Shown here piece by piece: positions 1 to 8,706 of a stretch of DNA of 13,932 nt; positions within the stretch are counted from its first letter, which is position 1; each line of letters opens with the position of its first letter. The stretch lies in NCBI GenBank assembly GCA_031276105.1, contig JAISNS010000047.1, forward strand, positions 1 to 13,932, given 5' to 3'. Under the pieces are notes generated by a model. It did no database searches. It was not told the origin of the DNA and worked only from the letters and a program-made list of their open reading frames with translations. The position numbers and the translations under genes are program-made. This DNA comes from Dysgonamonadaceae bacterium (lineage in GTDB: Bacteria > Bacteroidota > Bacteroidia > Bacteroidales > Azobacteroidaceae).

Positions 1-44
1 TAGTTCTTTTTTCCTGAAAATTCGTCAATTGTTATTGTTTCCAT
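1..44 (-). CDS. Possible 5' end of a further small gene, cut by the window edge
   Basis: An ATG at 44..42 on the minus strand opens a frame that reads METITIDEFSGKKN and stays open to the edge. It starts 7 nt after the stop of the upstream excisionase-type gene and runs in the same direction, with the same close spacing seen between the other genes of this leftward set. Only about 14 residues are visible, so no family can be assigned. It could also be a chance open frame. Confidence 0.4.
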   Translation of the reverse strand, partial: METITIDEFSGKKN

Positions 45-51
45 TGGTTGA

Positions 52-354
52 TTATTTTTCTTGTTCTAATATCTTTTTTATGTCACTCATCCGGTAACGG
101 CATTTGCCGCCGATTTCAACCGGCGTTAAATATCCCTGTTTCTTCCAACGCCAAAGGGTTGATTTGTCGACGTCAAGTATTTTTGATACCTGGTCGGGGC
201 TTTTATAGGTCTCCGTGTTGTCGGCGATGATTTGTTGCTCCAGTTCCCGGCGGGTTGCTTGTACGCAGTATTCGACGGCTTCAATGAGGTCGCCGGCTTT
301 GAGCGTAATGTTGACGCCGGGACATTGCTTGGCAAGCTCAATAATGGTGTTCAT
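52..354 (-). CDS. Excisionase-type helix-turn-helix DNA-binding protein (HTH_17-like)
   Basis: A 100-residue protein. The N-terminal half (about 1-48) is helical and of no recognised family. The C-terminal half, from about residue 49 (TYKSPDQVSKILDVDKSTLW), has the signature of the MerR/excisionase HTH_17 group: an aromatic start, a helix-turn-helix with a D-K-S-T-L-W-R-W recognition helix, then a short wing ending in a YRM-S-D-I element. In Bacteroidetes mobile elements such proteins act as recombination directionality factors or small regulators. It is the fourth gene of a tightly packed leftward set (5 nt after the gene before it). The domain assignment is solid. A role in excision is inferred from family and context, because no integrase is visible in the window. 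Confidence 0.8.
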   Translation of the reverse strand: MNTIIELAKQCPGVNITLKAGDLIEAVEYCVQATRRELEQQIIADNTETYKSPDQVSKILDVDKSTLWRWKKQGYLTPVEIGGKCRYRMSDIKKILEQEK

Positions 355-359
355 GATTG

Positions 360-578
360 TTATTTATGGTTTGTTTCTATAATATACTCTCCCTTAATGC
401 TACTGTACCAATATGAAAGATTTTCCAAAAATATTATTTGGGTTATTTCTACCAGATCTGGTTTCCCCTCTCTATCTTCGACTATCGCAAATGCCCCATC
501 AATCCACTGATGAAAAAAGCCGTACTTCCATGTGCCGTCGGATTTAAACTTGCATATTCTGTAATTTTTTGCTTCCAT
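360..578 (-). CDS. Hypothetical protein, 72 aa, in a mobile-element gene set
   Basis: No family is recognised. The product is a soluble-looking, aromatic-rich protein (WKYGFFHQW, YWYSSIKGEY) with alternating hydrophobic residues that suggest a small beta-rich fold, and no membrane segment or signal. A segment near residues 10-40 resembles the short repeats in WG-type repeat proteins (a WKYGF-type turn followed by A-x-V-x-D), but one copy is not enough to assign it. It lies 3 nt after the membrane-protein gene and 5 nt before the HTH gene on the same strand. That spacing supports a real gene, translated as part of the set. Confidence 0.55.
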   Translation of the reverse strand: MEAKNYRICKFKSDGTWKYGFFHQWIDGAFAIVEDREGKPDLVEITQIIFLENLSYWYSSIKGEYIIETNHK

Positions 579-581
579 TGT

Positions 582-833
582 TTAATTTGTTGTTAAAAAT
601 AGAAAGAAAATACAACACATAGAAAGAATACCTGTTCCTCTGACAATAATTCTGCCGCGCCTGTCATCATCTTCTATGCAGTATATATCAATAAGAGCCG
701 AAGAAAATGAAACGCAAAGGAAGAAACAAAAAAGACCAAAAACCCAGTGAATTAAAATTCCTAAAACTGTCCAGAATATGGTAGCCACAACACACATATA
801 AAAACCTTCTCGTTGATGTTTTTTAATTTCCAT
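582..833 (-). CDS. Small two-helix membrane protein, unknown function
   Basis: An 83-residue protein with a short basic N-terminus (MEIKKHQR) and two hydrophobic stretches: about residues 12-44 (a long, probably hairpin-forming segment) and about 62-81 at the C-terminus. Between them lies a charged loop with an IEDDDRRGR patch. No family is recognised. It starts 2 nt after the stop of the Cro-like regulator gene, so the two are probably cotranscribed from the promoter at 1097-1127. Small membrane proteins are common in lysogeny or element-maintenance modules, but nothing in the sequence fixes a role here. Confidence 0.55.
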   Translation of the reverse strand: MEIKKHQREGFYMCVVATIFWTVLGILIHWVFGLFCFFLCVSFSSALIDIYCIEDDDRRGRIIVRGTGILSMCCIFFLFLTTN

Positions 834-835
834 GT

Positions 836-1057
836 TTATTCCTCCCCGAAAATTTTAACCCCTGCCACCTGTTCTATTTTTTCTCTCTTTAACTTGCCTA
901 ACCCACCCAGACCGTATCTCAAATTCTGAATGGATTGAATTGAAATGTCCATTTCGTTGGCAAGAGTGCAAACAAACAAGTTTTGCTCTTCGCGTTCTAA
1001 ACTCAATATATATTTGTTGAGTTTGTCTGCATTTTTTTTTATTAATTCTTTGTCCAT
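836..1057 (-). CDS. Small Cro-like helix-turn-helix protein (tentative)
   Basis: A 73-residue protein. Residues about 27-70 (FVCTLANEMDISIQSIQNLR and onward to KREKIEQVAGVKIF) follow the pattern of a lambda-repressor-like HTH: a helix with an L-A-x-x-M turn, a recognition helix SIQSIQNLRYG, then a helix ending in I-x-x-V-A-G-V. The glycine-rich YGLGGLGKL linker is unusual for the fold and makes the match imperfect. It is the first gene leftward of a divergent promoter region opposite an XRE repressor, the usual place for a Cro-type partner. The DNA-binding role is likely; the Cro label rests on position. Confidence 0.6.
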   Translation of the reverse strand: MDKELIKKNADKLNKYILSLEREEQNLFVCTLANEMDISIQSIQNLRYGLGGLGKLKREKIEQVAGVKIFGEE

Positions 1058-1096
1058 GTTTTTATGTTTTAAATTATTGTTGTATATTTATAGTGC

Positions 1097-1127
1097 AAAG
1101 CTATACTATTTTTTAGCCACTTGCAAA
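1097..1127 (-). promoter_or_regulatory. Bacteroidetes-type promoter for the leftward gene set
   Basis: On the minus strand, TTTG (1127..1124) is followed after 19 nt by TAGCTTTG (1104..1097). This matches the known Bacteroides consensus (TTTG at -33, TAnnTTTG at -7). It sits 40-70 nt upstream of the Cro-like start. An inverted repeat, TATAG-N7-CTATA (1089-1105), overlaps the -7 box and is a candidate operator for the divergent XRE repressor. The operator role is inference. Confidence 0.6.
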
Positions 1128-1139
1128 TAATACAGTCAT

Positions 1140-1147
1140 TATTTTTG
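1140..1147 (+). promoter_or_regulatory. Candidate -7 box for the XRE repressor gene
   Basis: TATTTTTG fits TAnnTTTG and lies 24 nt before the chosen ATG at 1172. The best upstream partner is the TTG at 1121-1123, only 16 nt away, which is shorter than the usual spacing. That TTG shares the sequence TTGCAAA with the -33 element of the opposite promoter, so the two promoters would lie almost back to back. It is weaker than the leftward promoter. Confidence 0.4.
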
Positions 1148-1171
1148 TTAAACAATATTAATTCACTCGTT

Positions 1172-1546
1172 ATGAACATAATAAAAATAAAAGAACTTGC
1201 AGAAAATAGAGCCGGTGGTTTAAAGAAATTAGCGAAGGATATTGAAATGAGCGAAGCTAATTTACACAGATGTATTAATGGAAATAAAATACAGGCTAAT
1301 GACTTAGAAAAAATAGCGTCTATATTTAATGTTCCTGTTGGATATTTCTTTGATGAAGTTTCAAAAGCTGGAGACAATGCCGAATTAATTAACGAATTAA
1401 AACAAGAAGTAGAAAGGCTAAAGAATATTATAGCCAAAGAGGATGTTAAATCGTCTCATATTTTCTTGGCAATTCCAATTGATAATAGTGAGTTTTTGGA
1501 TTTGCGAGAGATGAAGGATAAGATAATTAGAGTGTTAAATGAATAA
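1172..1546 (+). CDS. XRE-family (CI-like) transcriptional repressor
   Basis: A 124-residue DNA-binding protein. Residues about 5-60 form an HTH_3/XRE domain: IKELAENRAGGLKKLAKDI, recognition helix M-S-E-A-N-L-H-R-C-I-N-G, then the L-E-K-I-A-S-I-F-N-V-P helix and an YFF element typical of the family. A short coiled-coil (about 68-84) follows, and the C-terminal 40 residues are unassigned. There is no peptidase S24 domain. An ATG at 1121 would add 17 residues, but they match nothing and would start upstream of the candidate -7 box at 1140, so ATG 1172 is preferred. The last codons overlap the next gene (ATGAATAA). It probably represses the divergent leftward set and its own operon. Confidence 0.8.
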   Translation: MNIIKIKELAENRAGGLKKLAKDIEMSEANLHRCINGNKIQANDLEKIASIFNVPVGYFFDEVSKAGDNAELINELKQEVERLKNIIAKEDVKSSHIFLAIPIDNSEFLDLREMKDKIIRVLNE

Positions 1547-2129
1547 CAAAATAAAAGACAATTATTCTACAATAGTAATACTCATCATTTTTTTCATTTT
1601 GTTGATTGCGTCGTATATATTTTTTTGTATCGTGCCACAAAATGAAAGAACCATTGTTAATGGCGTTACTGTTTTTGGAACTGTTCTTTCTTTGAGTGGA
1701 CTTATAATTGCATATTCACAAATAATGAGTGTTAAACAACTTAATAAACAAATTAAAACGGAAGTAAACAATTTTATTGCTAAATCAGAAACACTACTTT
1801 CTGTTTCCGATTTAGAGAAAGCAAATCAATTCGTTAATTATATAACAGATAAAATAAATGAAAAAAAATACGAACTTGCTTATTTGAGAATGCTTGATTT
1901 AGAAGAAATTTTAATAGGAATCAGAAATAAAAAAAATTACGGAAAATATAAGACCGAGAAATATGGAAATCATTTATTTAACATAAAAACCGATTTGAAT
2001 AATATAAATCAATTTTTTCTTAACAGTAAAAACTCTGTTGATTTTGGCAAAATCAGCGAAAATCTAAAAGACACATCAACTACAGTAATAAATTTAAAAA
2101 ATAAATTAAAAAATATCAGTCATGGATGA
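1539..2129 (+). CDS. Membrane-anchored protein with cytoplasmic helical domain, unknown function
   Basis: A 196-residue protein with no recognised family. Two membrane helices lie at about residues 12-30 and 42-60, joined by a short loop, so both termini should face the cytoplasm. The remaining ~135 residues are lysine- and asparagine-rich and helical, with heptad-like segments around 62-115 and 165-192. The start overlaps the repressor stop by 8 nt and the stop overlaps the next start by 8 nt, so the three genes look translationally coupled. The region is strikingly AT-rich compared with the core genes to the right. A membrane protein behind an XRE repressor would fit an exclusion or immunity effector, but this is inference from position. 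Confidence 0.7.
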   Translation: MNNKIKDNYSTIVILIIFFILLIASYIFFCIVPQNERTIVNGVTVFGTVLSLSGLIIAYSQIMSVKQLNKQIKTEVNNFIAKSETLLSVSDLEKANQFVNYITDKINEKKYELAYLRMLDLEEILIGIRNKKNYGKYKTEKYGNHLFNIKTDLNNINQFFLNSKNSVDFGKISENLKDTSTTVINLKNKLKNISHG

Positions 2130-2523
2130 AAAATTAAAAACCGTAATAGAAGGTATTATCAAAAAGTGTAAAGAAAGGCAAATTGCTTGGTCAAAAACAA
2201 GTGGAAACGGATTTGTACTTTTTCTTCTAAATAGCACGATAGAGATTTCTCGTGTTTTTTATAGTGATCCTTATGATCAAGAGGCGCACTACTATTCGAT
2301 AAAAATATATAACAATGATGGAGATCAAATAGATTGTTTGAGTTCATATGAAGAAAATAGCGATAGCGATATATCTGTTTTGCTTAAAGAACTGTATGAA
2401 TGTGCAAGCAAATCATATTATAGAATTGACGAAACATACGAATCTATTATAGACGAGATAAAAAATTCAGATTTTATTGGAAAAAAGGAAAAAATAATAA
2501 CTTCGGATTATTTGCCTTTCTGA
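2122..2523 (+). CDS. Hypothetical protein, 133 aa; possibly the N-terminal part of a frameshifted HNH protein
   Basis: No named family is recognised. The protein has an N-terminal helix (about 1-20), a beta-rich middle with a hydrophobic FVLFLL strand and an SIKIYNNDGDQIDCL strand-turn-strand, then a helical C-terminal part (LLKELYECASKSYYRIDETYESIIDEI). The helix-strand-helix layout looks like a complete small domain ending near residue 115. The start overlaps the membrane-protein stop (ATGGATGA). At the TGA (2521-2523) the +1 frame continues at once as a sensible helix leading into an HNH domain. Either this is a complete 133-aa protein beside a nuclease remnant, or it is the front of a ~227-aa fusion broken by one extra base. 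I cannot separate the two from sequence alone. Confidence 0.65.
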   Translation: MDEKLKTVIEGIIKKCKERQIAWSKTSGNGFVLFLLNSTIEISRVFYSDPYDQEAHYYSIKIYNNDGDQIDCLSSYEENSDSDISVLLKELYECASKSYYRIDETYESIIDEIKNSDFIGKKEKIITSDYLPF

Positions 2524-2803
2524 ATGCAAAAAACAAGCCTTACAAGAACTCATAGAAGCCGGATTATTATTTAACGAAAGGAGAAACAACGAATCCAAGC
2601 ACGAACCAATCCCCCAAGACGTCCAAGACAGGGTTTGGAATAGAGACGGCGGGTGTTGTGTAAAATGTGGCAGCCGGGAAAATTTGGAGTTTGACCATAT
2701 CATACCTTTTTCCAAGGGCGGAGCTACAACATATAGAAATCTACAATTGCTCTGTCAAGAATGTAACAGGGAAAAGTCAAATAAGATAGGAGTGGAAATT
2801 TAA
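2522..2803 (+). pseudogene. HNH endonuclease reading frame without a start codon (probable frameshifted 3' part)
   Basis: Translated from 2522, this gives 93 residues to the TAA at 2801. It carries a clear HNH fold: a W-x-R-D-G lead-in, CVKC (residues 46-49), the DHI core (Asp58-His59-Ile60), Asn73 in the YRNLQ segment and CQEC (78-81) followed by N-R-E-K-S-N-K. The paired CxxC motifs should bind the structural zinc, and His59 is the expected general base. No ATG, GTG or TTG occurs in frame between the in-frame stop at 2498 and the HNH core. The frame picks up exactly where the 133-aa gene ends, offset by +1. It is too short for the usual size cut-off and has no start, so it is easily missed. 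The catalytic motif appears intact. Confidence 0.75.
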
Positions 2804-2928
2804 TAACATCCCAGAATTATTAATTTAAACAACGGGTAGTTTATTTTTCATGAGTTGTGCAAATGTTGTGCAAATGTATCAAAACAAAAACACTAACAAT
2901 CTGATTAATTGATTATTAGCGTTTCTTC
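2804..2928. other. Gene-free boundary between the accessory region and tRNA-Leu
   Basis: This 125-nt AT-rich stretch holds no open frame. Its one notable item is the 11-bp perfect tandem repeat at 2854-2875. It lies directly past the 3' end of the tRNA gene, where tRNA-targeted elements usually join the chromosome. Confidence 0.5.
2854..2875. repeat. Perfect 11-bp tandem repeat beside tRNA-Leu
   Basis: GTTGTGCAAAT occurs twice back to back (2854-2864 and 2865-2875) with no mismatch, and the following base repeats again (G). It lies 54 nt beyond the CCA end of tRNA-Leu. Read leftward, the flanking bases also give TACATTTG (2878..2871), a match to the -7 consensus, with a TTG 18 nt upstream. 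It could be a protein-binding site of an integrase or excisionase, or a promoter element. Neither role is proven. Confidence 0.7.
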
Positions 2929-3015
2929 TGGTGCCCGGAACAGGACTCGAACCTGCACATCCTTGCGAATACTAGTCCCTGAAACTAGCGCGTCTACCAA
3001 TTCCGCCATCCGGGC
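2929..3015 (-). tRNA. tRNA-Leu (anticodon CAG), with encoded CCA
   Basis: The minus strand folds as a class II tRNA. The acceptor GCCCGGA pairs with TCCGGGC. There is a D-arm with GGTAGAC, a CTAGT anticodon stem around loop TTCAGGG giving anticodon CAG, and a long variable arm (ATTC-GCAA-GGAT) as expected for leucine. The T-arm is GCAGG-TTCGAGT-CCTGT, followed by discriminator A and an encoded CCA at 2931..2929. It would read CUG codons. Its 3' end faces the accessory DNA at 1-2928, the usual geometry when a tRNA serves as an integration site. Confidence 0.95.
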
Positions 3016-3032
3016 TTGTTTTGTTTCGGCTG

Positions 3033-3062
3033 CAAAATTACTCATTTTTACTTAAAAACAAA
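3033..3062 (-). promoter_or_regulatory. Promoter of tRNA-Leu
   Basis: On the minus strand, TTTG (3062..3059) and TAATTTTG (3040..3033) are 18 nt apart, close to the Bacteroidetes consensus, with the tRNA 5' end 17 nt further on. A perfect 10-bp palindrome, AAAGTACTTT (3064-3073), sits just upstream of the -33 element. It may be chance in AT-rich DNA. Confidence 0.6.
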
Positions 3063-3130
3063 GAAAGTACTTTGATTTATTTTGTTTTTTATGAAATTTA
3101 TTCCGAATAATCAAAACAAGCATTTATAAT

Positions 3131-4024
3131 TCAGCATTTTATATTCAAATGTCGTAATACGTCGCGAATCTTTTCATAAGTGGTGATTCGCGTGGGAACC
3201 AACGGCAACCGAAGTTCGTTTTCGATATATCCCATCATGCTCAACATGCTTTTAACTCCTGCCGGATTACCGTCGACAAAAAGTAATTCAAACAATTCCG
3301 TGAAACGGTGATGAATAGTCAAGGCGTTCGCGTAATCGCCCGACAACGCCAATCGTACCATCCGGCTAAATTCTTTCGGGAAAGCATTGCCGATGACCGA
3401 AATCACTCCGACTGCGCCTAATGTGATCAACGGGAAAGTAATCCCGTCATCTCCGGAAATAACTTGAAAATCATGAGGCTTATTCTTGATGATATCATCC
3501 ATTTGGGTCATGTTACCCGACGCCTCTTTAATGCCTGCAATATTGTCACATTCCCGCGCCAAACGTAAAGTTGTTTCGGCAGTCATATTGACGCCTGTCC
3601 GTCCGGGTACATTGTATAAAACCACCGGCAGGGAAGTTGCTTGAGCAATGTGCTTGTAATGCTGATAAATACCTTCCTGTGAAGGTTTGTTGTAATAAGG
3701 TACCACCGATAAAATCGCATCAACTTCCGGAAAACCGGGGCTTTTTAATTTTTCGACAACGGCGCGCGTATTATTTCCTCCGACTCCTAAAACAAGAGGA
3801 ATCCGCCGGTTTACCTTATTGATAATCAGTTGGGTAATTTCTTTTTGTTCTTCAACGCTCAAAGTCAGCGTTTCGGCAGTTGTTCCTAAAACAACCAAAT
3901 AATCCGTACCATTTTGCAATTGATAATCCACTAATCGTAACAGAGCTGCGTAATCGACATCGCCGTTCGATTTAAATGGAGTAATCATTGCTACTCCCAT
4001 TCCTTTTAGATTGATTCGTCTCAT
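3131..4024 (-). CDS. dapA: 4-hydroxy-tetrahydrodipicolinate synthase
   Basis: A 297-residue cytoplasmic enzyme that condenses pyruvate with aspartate semialdehyde, the first committed step to diaminopimelate and lysine. The full-length (beta/alpha)8 barrel is present. Lys166 in GIKEASGN is the Schiff-base lysine, and Tyr137 in YNVPGRTG is the catalytic-triad tyrosine. The first threonine of GTTAE (Thr48-Thr49) completes the triad, Tyr111 in PYYNKP lies at the subunit contact, and Arg142 in GRTG binds substrate. The family usually has GTTGE, so the Ala is a mild variant. The length is normal and the ATG at 4024 fits the N-terminus RRINLKGMGVAMITPF. It lies 123 nt after the DUF6913-like gene and has its own candidate -7 box, so it may be transcribed separately. 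Confidence 0.97.
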   Translation of the reverse strand: MRRINLKGMGVAMITPFKSNGDVDYAALLRLVDYQLQNGTDYLVVLGTTAETLTLSVEEQKEITQLIINKVNRRIPLVLGVGGNNTRAVVEKLKSPGFPEVDAILSVVPYYNKPSQEGIYQHYKHIAQATSLPVVLYNVPGRTGVNMTAETTLRLARECDNIAGIKEASGNMTQMDDIIKNKPHDFQVISGDDGITFPLITLGAVGVISVIGNAFPKEFSRMVRLALSGDYANALTIHHRFTELFELLFVDGNPAGVKSMLSMMGYIENELRLPLVPTRITTYEKIRDVLRHLNIKC

Positions 4025-4044
4025 TGAGCTTTGAAAATGACGGA

Positions 4045-4052
4045 CAAAAATA
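4045..4052 (-). promoter_or_regulatory. Candidate -7 box for dapA
   Basis: TATTTTTG (4052..4045, minus strand) fits TAnnTTTG and lies 20 nt before the dapA ATG. No convincing TTTG stands 19-21 nt upstream, so this is a partial match only. Confidence 0.4.
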
Positions 4053-4147
4053 CGAAAAAATTTATTAATTGTACATTATCACTCAAGAATTATACCTAAA
4101 CTATAAATAATATTTACCGTCCTTTAATTCTAATTCTTAAATTTCTA

Positions 4148-4687
4148 CTAATTGGTTTTAATAGTAGATAGATAATGTAATATCTGTTTCCCAAATTCCC
4201 GGGTTCTCAGGCTTTCGTTGTCTTTATTTATTTTTAACGAACTGATAGTAAAATCGTAGAGGCGAATACCATCTCCTTTTTTATGGCCTACTTTGAACGT
4301 TGCATTGGCGCTGGCAACAAGAAACTCAAGAGCCGGATTCCTTTTGATGGTTAAATCGAACAATGCGTCATAATGGATTTGTTTTATTTCATCCGCAATT
4401 TTGTCCAACCGGTTTTCAAACCATTTGCTTATATCTTTATAATCAATTATTATATAGGGAGTTTCAGAATAATCGTACACGTCGTTTTTACTTTTGTAGG
4501 CGTAAGAGGTTACTTTTTTGCCCATTCGTTCCAAATGGTCGATAAAAATATCGGCTTCTTCGTAATCTTCCGTGTCGAGTAATACAAGGATATTCCGTAT
4601 TTTTTTCAACGAGAGAAAGTTTTTCTTTTGTGCCTCCCTGTTTCTTAGCGCTTTTTTAATTTTGTCATTAATAAATAAGTTTTTCAT
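4148..4687 (-). CDS. DUF6913-like conserved Bacteroidetes protein
   Basis: A 179-residue protein without signal peptide or membrane helices. The basic, helical N-terminus (about 1-28) is followed by an alternating pattern with strands NILVLLD and YIIIDYKDIS and helices between, suggesting a Rossmann-like alpha/beta fold. Later come the DALFDLTIKRNPALEFLVASANATFKVG segment and a C-terminal amphipathic helix. From memory this matches the uncharacterised family now called DUF6913, found near ligA and dapA in Bacteroidales. The family number is a recollection, not a search result. It starts 22 nt after ligA and could be the last gene of the ssb-gldE-gldD-ligA operon. Function unknown. Confidence 0.75.
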   Translation of the reverse strand: MKNLFINDKIKKALRNREAQKKNFLSLKKIRNILVLLDTEDYEEADIFIDHLERMGKKVTSYAYKSKNDVYDYSETPYIIIDYKDISKWFENRLDKIADEIKQIHYDALFDLTIKRNPALEFLVASANATFKVGHKKGDGIRLYDFTISSLKINKDNESLRTREFGKQILHYLSTIKTN

Positions 4688-4709
4688 AATAAAAACATAT
4701 AAAAATTAA

Positions 4710-7283
<2,574 letters not shown>

Positions 7284-7291
<8 letters not shown>

Positions 7292-8600
7292 ATTTTTTTT
7301 CCAAAGGTCTGTTTATATTAAATTTAATTTTAAAAATCCGTTTTTTATCCATTTCCAATACTTGGAAAGCGTAATTTTCGTATCGAACAATTTCCTTATG
7401 CTCAGGAAAATCCCCTTTGATTTCCAGAACCAGTCCGGCAATGGTATCGACGTCGTCGGTTAGTTTTCCGAACGTTTTCGAATCCAGTCCGGTTGCCCGG
7501 AAAAAGTCTATCAACAATATTTTAGCGTCAAAAATATACGATCCGTCGGCAAGACGGGTGAACTTGGTCTCTTCTTCGTCGTATTCATCATTGATTTCTC
7601 CGACGATTTCTTCCAAAATATCTTCCATAGTAACAATTCCCGATGTTCCGCCAAATTCGTCAACGACTACGGCCATGTGGATTTTGTTGGTACGAAATTC
7701 TTCCAGCAGGTCGTCAATCTTTTTTGTTTCGGGAACAAAAAAAGCCGGTCGAATCAATTTCTGCCAATGGAAACTGTCGGGTTGGTCCAAATAAGGAAGC
7801 AAGTCCTTGATATAAAGGATGCCGCGAATATCGTCCTGATTTCCTGAATAAACGGGAATACGGGAATAGGATACATCAACAATATAGGAAATGACCTTTT
7901 TGAATCCGGTGGTAACATCCAAATCGGCCACGTCCATGCGGGGAGTCATGATTTCGACCACCGTTTTATTATACAGGGAAATGATTCCCTTCAACATGTC
8001 TTTTTCTTCCGGCAATTCGTTGGAAGTCAATTCCAAAGCCTTCGACAATTCATCTACGGAGACGTCGTTGGACTTTTTTTTCATGATTGTCGTAGAAAAA
8101 GAAGATTTCAATAATAAAAAAGAAAAAGGACGGGTAATCTTCTCCATTACATCAAGTAAAGGAGCAATTTTTTTTATGAATTTAAATGCATTGTTTTGCG
8201 CATAGATAGCGGGAATTGTTTCGCCGAAAAGTAAAATTAAAAAAGTCAGGAGGATAATTTCAGCAAAAAACCCGATAAGCCGCGCATTCGAAAAATCAAT
8301 GAATTGATAAAAAGCATAAGTCGTTAAGAGAACAATGCTCACATTGGCAAAATTATTCCATATTCGCAAAGTTGCCAACAAGTTGTCGGAACGATCCGAT
8401 AAGGACGCGATCAAGGATTCGGCGGAAGATTCGTTTTCATCTCTCTCATTTTTATCTATTGATCTCAAGGAAAAAAGAGCGATTTCTGCGGCGGAAATCA
8501 TTGCAGAAACGAGCAGTAATATAAACATACAAGCGAATGCAATAATTGCATTTGCCGAAACCGGATAAAATCGTATGTCTGAAAATAAATCGAAATCCAA
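7284..8600 (-). CDS. gldE: GldE, CBS/CorC-domain membrane protein (gliding-associated)
   Basis: A 438-residue inner-membrane protein if read from TTG 8600. It has a DUF21/CNNM membrane domain (about 15-170, with SAAEIALFSL after the first helix and a FGETIPAIYA motif). A CBS pair follows (about 215-335, with EIMTPR and VVVDEFGGTSGIVTMEDILEEIVGE), then a CorC_HlyC C-terminal domain (about 345-430). The family is linked to cation transport and, for GldE, to GldD function. An ATG at 8678 would add 26 residues (MSCIIAHNLLLKK...), but it lies inside a heptamer repeat. The segment from TTG 8600 reads MDFDLFSDIRFYPVS, like N-termini I recall for Bacteroidales GldE. It overlaps gldD by 8 nt. Confidence 0.9.
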
Positions 8601-8643
8601 AATTGTAAAATATTTATTTATTTTGCATTGCTTAATCACTTTT

Positions 8644-8706
8644 TTGAGTAATAAATTATGAGCTATGATGCAACTCATAACTCATAATTCACAACTCATA
8701 ACTCAT
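8644..8706. repeat. Heptamer repeat element with inverted arms, between ssb and gldE
   Basis: Nine consecutive 7-nt units fill this stretch exactly. The left four (8644-8671) are variants of ATGAGTT. The right five (8672-8706) are AACTCAT, its reverse complement, with one variant unit (AATTCAC). The two arms can fold back on each other in RNA or single-stranded DNA. The last base falls in the ssb stop codon, and the element separates ssb from gldE inside one operon. Its layout matches the unrelated repeat at 13157-13268. Confidence 0.75.

Noticed and set aside
2512..2526. Programmed +1 frameshift (RF2-like) joining the 133-aa ORF to the HNH frame
   Set aside because: The codon before TGA is TTC. 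Its tRNA would have to re-pair with TCT, which fits poorly, and no upstream stimulatory Shine-Dalgarno-like site is evident. An accidental frameshift is simpler.
2521..2574. TGA-ATG stop-start at 2521-2526 as a restart for the HNH gene
   Set aside because: The ATG at 2524 is in the frame of the 133-aa ORF, not the HNH frame, and stops after 16 codons.
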